In this document: in pieces, positions 59,452 to 64,000 of the stretch
Layout of the letters: every line of letters starts with the position of its first letter
How positions within the stretch are numbered: position 1 is the first letter of the stretch
DNA from: Paratractidigestivibacter faecalis
Lineage (GTDB): Bacteria; Actinomycetota; Coriobacteriia; Coriobacteriales; Atopobiaceae
DNA length: 64,000 nucleotides
Direction of reading: 5' to 3'
Assembly (NCBI RefSeq): GCF_003416765.1
Contig: NZ_QSNG01000001.1
Span: 646,742 to 710,741 of the forward strand
Translations under genes and position numbers: made by a program
Notes under the pieces: model-generated
The model's database searches: none
What the model was told of the DNA's origin: nothing
What the model saw: only the letters and a program-made list of their open reading frames with translations

Positions 59452-60672
59452 ATGCAGGTGAAGAGGAATCCGGCCGTCCTTGCCGGACTGATGGGCACGG
59501 TGGCGCTGGCTGCGCCGCAGACGGCCCACGCCCTCTCGCTGCAACAAGCCTCCGACTTCGTGCTTGCCAGCCCCGAGCGCGCCTTTGCCCTCGGCGTGGC
59601 CAGCGGCGCGCTTGCCGTGGGCGTCGCCTGCGGTGTGCTCTGCGCCGTGCGCGCCCGTTCCCGCCGCAACGAGGAGCAGGTCGCGGCTGGCTTTGCCCCC
59701 GTCACCGGCACCAGCGAGTTTCCCTCCACCGATCTTGACGAGAAGTTCGCGGCTGACGCCCCCAGGCCTCGCCACATGCGCGTCGTCCAGGCTGCCCCGG
59801 GGCCCGAGGCCGAGACCGCAGTCTCGGCCGCAGCCCAGGTTCCCGTTGTCCCCTCGCACGCCACCGACGACTACGGCCAGATCGCCGAGAACTACGTCAA
59901 CCGCATCACGTTCCGCGAGCGCATGGCCCGTCGCGCCGAGGGCGTCGCCGCGGCGCTCTCCGGCCGCATCGGTTCCGGCATGATGGACGGCCTGCCCGTC
60001 ATCGAGCGCGCCGACGGCTCCGTGGGCGACGTGGGAACCTCCTGGTGGACCACCGAGGTCGGCCGGGAGCGCATCGATGCCAACGCCGGCTTTGCCGCCG
60101 ACGAGGTGGCGCAGATCTCCATCCCGTCGTCCTTCTCGGCTGACGCGGCGCGAACGGCTCTTGATGCCGTGCGCGAGCAGCAGTCCCGCTCCCGCATGGA
60201 CATTGCCTCCCGTCTGGCCTTCATTGACGAGGGCGTCTTTCCCGAGCACCGCAGCGTGGCCGAGGCTGCCACGGACGACTGGGAGCAGGCCCTTCGCTCC
60301 ATGGAGGAGAACCTCGCCGCGGACCCGGAGACGCCCAACCAAGATCCCATCGAGTTCATCGACGCCGTCGGAAACTCCGAGACGCTTGACGAGCCGGACA
60401 ACATGGAGCCCGACACCTCCTTCATCCCGTTCCGCACGCCGGCGGGCCACCCGGAGGTCGTGGACACCGAGAGCTACGTCGACTACCTCATTGAAGACGA
60501 GTTCGGGCGCAACTCCTCCAAGGCCGCGCGTCGCACCTCCAGGCGCTACCTGCGCATCCTTGAGGGCGGCACCTCGGCCACCAGCACGGGCATGCGCCAC
60601 CTCTCCGGCTCCACCAACGTGCGCACGCGCTCCGGCAAGCACTTCGCGCCCGCCCAGGCAGCTGAGGCCTGA
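59452..60672 (+). CDS. Membrane-anchored hypothetical protein
   Basis: A 406-residue protein that I cannot place in a family. The N-terminus (VKRNPAVLAGLMGTVALAAP) is signal-like, and a second hydrophobic helix (FALGVASGALAVGVACGVLC) lies at about 40-62. The rest is acidic, Ala/Glu/Asp-rich and mostly helical or disordered, ending in a basic segment (NSSKAARRTSRRYLRILEGG). GGGAGGGG precedes the ATG at 59452. It overlaps the VanZ gene by one base (TGATG), so both are coupled. The basic tail after an acidic stalk hints at a cytoplasmic tether, unproven. Confidence 0.72.
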   Translation: MQVKRNPAVLAGLMGTVALAAPQTAHALSLQQASDFVLASPERAFALGVASGALAVGVACGVLCAVRARSRRNEEQVAAGFAPVTGTSEFPSTDLDEKFAADAPRPRHMRVVQAAPGPEAETAVSAAAQVPVVPSHATDDYGQIAENYVNRITFRERMARRAEGVAAALSGRIGSGMMDGLPVIERADGSVGDVGTSWWTTEVGRERIDANAGFAADEVAQISIPSSFSADAARTALDAVREQQSRSRMDIASRLAFIDEGVFPEHRSVAEAATDDWEQALRSMEENLAADPETPNQDPIEFIDAVGNSETLDEPDNMEPDTSFIPFRTPAGHPEVVDTESYVDYLIEDEFGRNSSKAARRTSRRYLRILEGGTSATSTGMRHLSGSTNVRTRSGKHFAPAQAAEA

Positions 60673-61157
60673 TGGGCCTCGCGCGCAACCTCTCTCGCCG
60701 CACCCTCGCCTGGGGCGCGGCGCTTCTGCTGTGGGTCGGCTTTGTCTGGGGCCACTCGCTGGTGGGCGGTGCGGCTTCCTCGGCCGAGAGCGGCCGCGTC
60801 GTGGCCCTGCTGCACCCGCTCTTCGAGGCGACGGGCGTGACCGACCTAGACCTCATGACCTTCGTCGTGCGCAAGTGCGCGCACTTCTCGGAGTACGCGG
60901 TGCTGGGCGGCATTGCGCGGACGTTCTGGACGCGCGTGTCCCGCGAGCTTGGCTCCCGCGCATCCTCGTCGCGCCGCCGGGCCCTTCTCGCCGGGCTCGT
61001 CCTCACCACACTGGTGCCCTGCCTTGACGAGACGATTCAGCTCTTTGTGCCCGGACGCAGCGGCTCTCCGCGCGACGTGGCCATTGACCTTGCCGGAGCG
61101 GCGATGGGCGCTCTCCTAACGTGGCTCTTCCACCGGGCAAGAACCCGCGAGCGGTAG
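60672..61157 (+). CDS. VanZ-like membrane protein
   Basis: A 161-residue protein with four membrane helices. The VanZ signatures are VRKCAHFSEYAVLGGIA and DETIQLFVPGRSGSPRDVAI followed by DLAGAAMGALL. Such proteins modify envelope properties (teicoplanin resistance in VanZ itself), but most members have no known activity, and no van genes are present. Coupled to the preceding gene by a one-base overlap. Confidence 0.92.
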   Translation: MGLARNLSRRTLAWGAALLLWVGFVWGHSLVGGAASSAESGRVVALLHPLFEATGVTDLDLMTFVVRKCAHFSEYAVLGGIARTFWTRVSRELGSRASSSRRRALLAGLVLTTLVPCLDETIQLFVPGRSGSPRDVAIDLAGAAMGALLTWLFHRARTRER

Positions 61158-61202
61158 GTATGGCGTCGTAGCCGCCTTCCTTTGTTGCGGCACCGTTATG
61201 AA

Positions 61203-61799
61203 ATGTTGCGGGGGATTAAACCCTTCCTTCCAGGCCGATTCCTTTGGGGCGTCGGTGGCGGTTCCGGCTCTTCTAGCTCCGACTCCATCAAGGTCGGCAT
61301 CATGGGCCCATTCTCCGGCGACGTCGCCCAGTACGGCATTGCCTGTCGCAACGGTGCCCAGCTCTACTTCAAGCAGCTCAACGAGAAGGTCGGCGTCAAC
61401 GGCAAGCAGATCAACATGGACGTCCAGGACGAGAAGGGCGACGCCACCGAGGCCGTCTCCGTCTATAACAAGCTCGTCCAGGACGGCGTGACCGCCATCG
61501 TCGGCGACGTCACCTCCACGCCGACTATCGCCGTCGCCCAGGCCTCAGTGACCGACAACACGCCGTGCGTCACCGCCGCCGCCATCACGGCCGCCGGCCT
61601 TGAGGCTGCCGAGAAGACCGGCGAGGTCGCGGGCTCCGATGCCTACAAGCAGGCCGTCATCGACGGGATCGCCTCCGCCAAGGTCTCCGGCGTCACCGGC
61701 GAGATCTCCTACTCTGGTACCGGCGACCCGGTGAAGTCCACCCTGATCATCACCTTCAAGGATGGCAAGGAGGAGATCTTCGACACCATCGACGCCTAG
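61203..61799 (+). pseudogene. livK: Broken branched-chain amino acid binding protein (internal deletion, no signal peptide)
   Basis: About 198 residues, against 380-400 for LivK-type periplasmic or lipoprotein binding proteins. The N-lobe start is intact (SIKVGIMGPFSGDVAQYGIA, KQINMDVQDEKGDATEAVSV, VTAIVGDVTSTPTIAVAQAS). After PCVTAAAITAAG it jumps straight to a typical C-terminus (YKQAVIDGIASAKVSGVTGE, STLIITFKDGKEEIFDTID), so about 180 residues between are missing in frame. Upstream, GGGSGSSSSDS is the usual spacer after a lipobox, but the lipobox and signal peptide are replaced by unrelated sequence without a clear ribosome site. It stands where livK should be, before livHMG. Confidence 0.8.
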
Positions 61800-61825
61800 T
61801 CTGATGGAGCTTTGGGTCTCATCGC

Positions 61826-61856
61826 GGGCACCGAGGGCCTCCTGCCCCCGGTGCCC
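61826..61856 (+). other. Hairpin between livK remnant and livH
   Basis: GGGCACCG pairs with CGGTGCCC over 8 bp around a 15-base loop; there is no T-run. Such hairpins often stabilise the binding-protein message relative to the permease part. Confidence 0.45.
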
Positions 61857-61913
61857 CTCGCATAACCGCTGTGTCTGGGCAATGCGAGCCGGGCAAACCG
61901 AGTGTGAAGGGAA

Positions 61914-62798
61914 GTGTTTGCCGTGACGTTCATCACGCAGGTCCTAAACGGCCTCCAGCTGGGTAGCATCTACGCGCTCGTCGCGTTGGGCTACACCATG
62001 GTGTATGGCATCATCCTGCTGCTCAACTTCGCGCATGGTGACATCATCATGGTCGGCGCATACATCTCCTGGCTCGTCATGAGCAAGCTGGGGCTCAATC
62101 CGGCCATCGCCGTCGTGCTCTCCATCGTGGAATGCATGCTCCTCGGCGTCCTTATCGACAAGGTGGCCTACGCGCCGCTGCGCGACGCACCCAGGCTCTC
62201 CATTCTCATCACGGCCATCGGCGTCTCGTACTTCCTCGAGAATGGCTCCCAGCTGCTCTTTGGAGCGGACGCCAAGGTGGTGCCGGCCTACACCAGCGTG
62301 AGCAACATCCAGGTCGGGGACCTCACGCTCTCCTTCTCGGCCATCGTGACCGTCGTGGTCACGGCGGTTGCCACGGTGGTCCTGACCTTCCTGGTGCAGA
62401 AGACCAAGCTCGGCAAGGCCATGCGCGCCGTGTCCGAGGACATGGGCGCCGCGCGCCTCATGGGCATCAACGTCAACACCACCATCTCGTTCACGTTTGC
62501 CGTGGGCTCGGCACTTGCCGGCATCGGTGCCGTCCTCTACTGCATGGCCTATACGCAGGCAAGCCCCACCATGGGAATCATGCTGGGCACCAAGGCCTTC
62601 GTGGCCGCGGTCCTGGGCGGCATCGGGTCCATCCCGGGCGCCGTCATCGGCGGCCTTCTGGTCGGGTTCGCCGAGGTCTTCGTCTCTGCCATCGGTCTTT
62701 CCGTCTGGCAGGACGCTGTCGTGTTCCTGCTGCTCATCGTCGTGCTCATCGTCAAGCCGACGGGCCTTCTGGGCCGTCCGATGACGGAGAAGGTCTAG
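61914..62798 (+). CDS. livH: Branched-chain amino acid ABC permease LivH
   Basis: 294-residue integral membrane permease with about eight helices. It opens FITQVLNGLQLGSIYALVAL and GYTMVYGIILLLNFAHGDII; the ATPase-contacting EAA-like loop is MRAVSEDMGAARLMGINVNT; GGIGSIPGAVIGGLLVGFAE follows. It pairs with LivM to form the membrane channel. Start GTG at 61914 (AAGGGA close upstream); a GTG at 61923 would give better spacing and loses only three residues. Confidence 0.95.
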   Translation: MFAVTFITQVLNGLQLGSIYALVALGYTMVYGIILLLNFAHGDIIMVGAYISWLVMSKLGLNPAIAVVLSIVECMLLGVLIDKVAYAPLRDAPRLSILITAIGVSYFLENGSQLLFGADAKVVPAYTSVSNIQVGDLTLSFSAIVTVVVTAVATVVLTFLVQKTKLGKAMRAVSEDMGAARLMGINVNTTISFTFAVGSALAGIGAVLYCMAYTQASPTMGIMLGTKAFVAAVLGGIGSIPGAVIGGLLVGFAEVFVSAIGLSVWQDAVVFLLLIVVLIVKPTGLLGRPMTEKV

Positions 62799-62808
62799 GG
62801 GTGGCAGC

Positions 62809-63786
62809 ATGACAACCAAGAACCCCATGGGCGAGGAGAAGCCCGTCATCACCACCGGCATCGGCCGGGCCAAGGGCGCCTACCGCACCCTGCCCACGCC
62901 CGTGCGCTATGCCATCAACTTCGCGCTCGTTGCCGTCTTCATCATGCGCATGATGCCCGTCATGGGCGTCTCCGCCACCGAAATGGCCTCCGGCAGCCCC
63001 GCCGCGGTCCTTCTCTTCGTGTTTGGCCTGCTCTTCGGCGGCGTCTGCGCCGCCGTCTGCGGCCTCGTCATCGGCATCCCCGCACTGCGCCTCAAGGGCG
63101 ACTACCTGGCCATCATCACCCTCGGCTTCGCCGAGATCATCCGCGTGGTCATGCTCAACATCGACAACGTCCTGGGCTTTGACCTCACCGGCGGCGCCAA
63201 GGGCCTCACGGGCATCCCCAAGTACACGAGCTTCCTTGACACCTTCGTGGTCGTGGCCATCGTGATCTTCCTCATCCACACGTTCATGAAGAGCCGCCAC
63301 GGCCGCGCCGTCCTGGCCATCCGCGACAACGAGATCGCGGCCGAGGCCTCCGGCGTCAACACCACCTACTACAAGACGCTGGCCTTCGTGGTCTCCGCGT
63401 TCTTTGCCGGCATCGGCGGCGGCCTGTACGCCGGCTGCATCGGCGTCATGGCGCCGGCCAAGTTCGGCTTCGTGAAGTCCGTCGAGATCCTGGTCATGGT
63501 GGTCCTGGGCGGCATGGGCTCCATGCTTGGCTCGGTGGTCTCCGCCACGGTCCTGACCATCCTGCCCGAGGCGTTGCGTGCCTTCTCCGACTACCGCATG
63601 CTGGCCTACTCCATCGTCCTCATCCTGGTCATGATTTTCCGTCCGCAGGGCCTCTTCGGCTCCTACGACTTCTCGCTCTCCCGCGTGATCGAGCGCGTCA
63701 TGAACGGGGACCTTCCCTGGAAGAAGGGCGCCCAGCCCGCATCCGAGCCCGGCGAGAACACCAAGGAGGTGGGCACCGATGAGTAG
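62809..63786 (+). CDS. livM: Branched-chain amino acid ABC permease LivM
   Basis: 325-residue permease with a cytoplasmic N-terminus (about 40 residues), then membrane helices and the family blocks ALRLKGDYLAIITLGFAEII, GAKGLTGIP, VLAIRDNEIAAEASGVNTTY (ATPase contact) and GGMGSMLGSVVSATVLTILP. Ten bases after livH. Its stop lies inside the start of livG (8-base overlap), so the operon is tightly coupled. Confidence 0.95.
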   Translation: MTTKNPMGEEKPVITTGIGRAKGAYRTLPTPVRYAINFALVAVFIMRMMPVMGVSATEMASGSPAAVLLFVFGLLFGGVCAAVCGLVIGIPALRLKGDYLAIITLGFAEIIRVVMLNIDNVLGFDLTGGAKGLTGIPKYTSFLDTFVVVAIVIFLIHTFMKSRHGRAVLAIRDNEIAAEASGVNTTYYKTLAFVVSAFFAGIGGGLYAGCIGVMAPAKFGFVKSVEILVMVVLGGMGSMLGSVVSATVLTILPEALRAFSDYRMLAYSIVLILVMIFRPQGLFGSYDFSLSRVIERVMNGDLPWKKGAQPASEPGENTKEVGTDE

Positions 63787-64000
63787 CGCAAACGCCAAGC
63801 GAGACGTGCTCGTCCAGCTCGAGACCCCCAATCTCATCCCCGAGCGCGACCTGGGGCAGATTCCGGTCCTGCAGGCCCAGCACCTGGGCATCGACTTCGG
63901 CGGCCTCACTGCCGTGGACGACTTCAACATCGCCATGGGCCGCACTGAGATCTCTGGCCTCATAGGCCCCAACGGCGCCGGCAAGACCACCATCTTCAAC
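63779..64000 (+). CDS. livG: Branched-chain amino acid ABC ATPase LivG (3' end outside window)
   Basis: The first 74 residues are present. After a 30-residue N-terminus longer than usual, they read LQAQHLGIDFGGLTAVDDF and the Walker A GLIGPNGAGKTTIFN, as expected for LivG. The ATG overlaps the livM stop. A livF gene presumably follows outside the window. Confidence 0.93.
   Translation, partial: MSSANAKRDVLVQLETPNLIPERDLGQIPVLQAQHLGIDFGGLTAVDDFNIAMGRTEISGLIGPNGAGKTTIFN

Noticed and set aside
61182-61202. TTG at 61182 as start of an intact livK
   Set aside because: No ribosome site or signal peptide, and the missing middle domain cannot be rescued by any start.

Overview
The window looks like chromosome of a high-GC Gram-positive anaerobe, most likely a member of the Coriobacteriia (Olsenella/Atopobium-like). 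I infer this from strongly G/C-ending codons, frequent GTG and TTG starts, a Rho factor with a long basic N-terminal extension, YfhO and DUF4012 envelope proteins, CWB2-repeat surface proteins, a phasin-like/ABC1-kinase pair and a tandem MarR protein. No single marker fixes genus or species.

Layout. 1-9.2 kb is core chromosome: the end of ileS, lspA, a leftward DUF1015/TPR/HAD operon, a second HAD phosphatase, and a phasin-like/ABC1-kinase pair. 9.2-12.8 kb is an accessory pocket. It holds an ATPase gene bracketed by two related 12-14-12 palindromic boxes, three helically phased direct repeats in that gene's promoter, a translationally coupled DUF4869/P-loop pair, and a stack of terminator hairpins. 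12.8-39.5 kb is a mosaic cell-surface polysaccharide locus, with AT-richer blocks around 14-21.4 kb, 25-31 kb and parts of 32-33.7 kb. It encodes seven or eight glycosyltransferases, a Wzx-type flippase, UDP-glucose dehydrogenase, an acyltransferase, large membrane proteins, a cell-wall hydrolase, and a cassette (aminotransferase, cytidylyltransferase-oxidoreductase fusion, ATP-grasp ligase, LicD) that I read as making and attaching a CDP-activated amino-alcohol type decoration.

39.7-47.2 kb holds a cold shock gene and the leftward isoleucine/valine genes ilvA, ilvD-ilvB-ilvN and ilvC, with large perfect palindromes in the spacers. These palindromes share the core ATTGGGGACG with the ends of a RAYT transposase element at 48.3-49.3 kb, so this window contains both a REP-family transposase and its probable non-autonomous offspring. 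47.3-64 kb is again core: an ABC ATPase, tRNA-Ala(CGC), a probable 6S RNA, a WecA/TagO-type transferase that probably primes surface polymer synthesis, a radical SAM enzyme, pncB, argS, a tandem MarR regulator, rho, a VanZ-like protein and a branched-chain amino acid ABC transporter (liv). The binding protein of that transporter has lost its signal peptide and most of its middle.

How the parts fit. The wecA/tagO-like gene at 49.6 kb could supply the lipid-linked first sugar. The 13-37 kb glycosyltransferases, flippase, acyltransferase and LicD cassette would extend, decorate and export the polymer. Branched-chain amino acids appear to be both made (ilv) and imported (liv). Starts were chosen from Shine-Dalgarno position, overlap with neighbours and family N-termini; no database search was possible.
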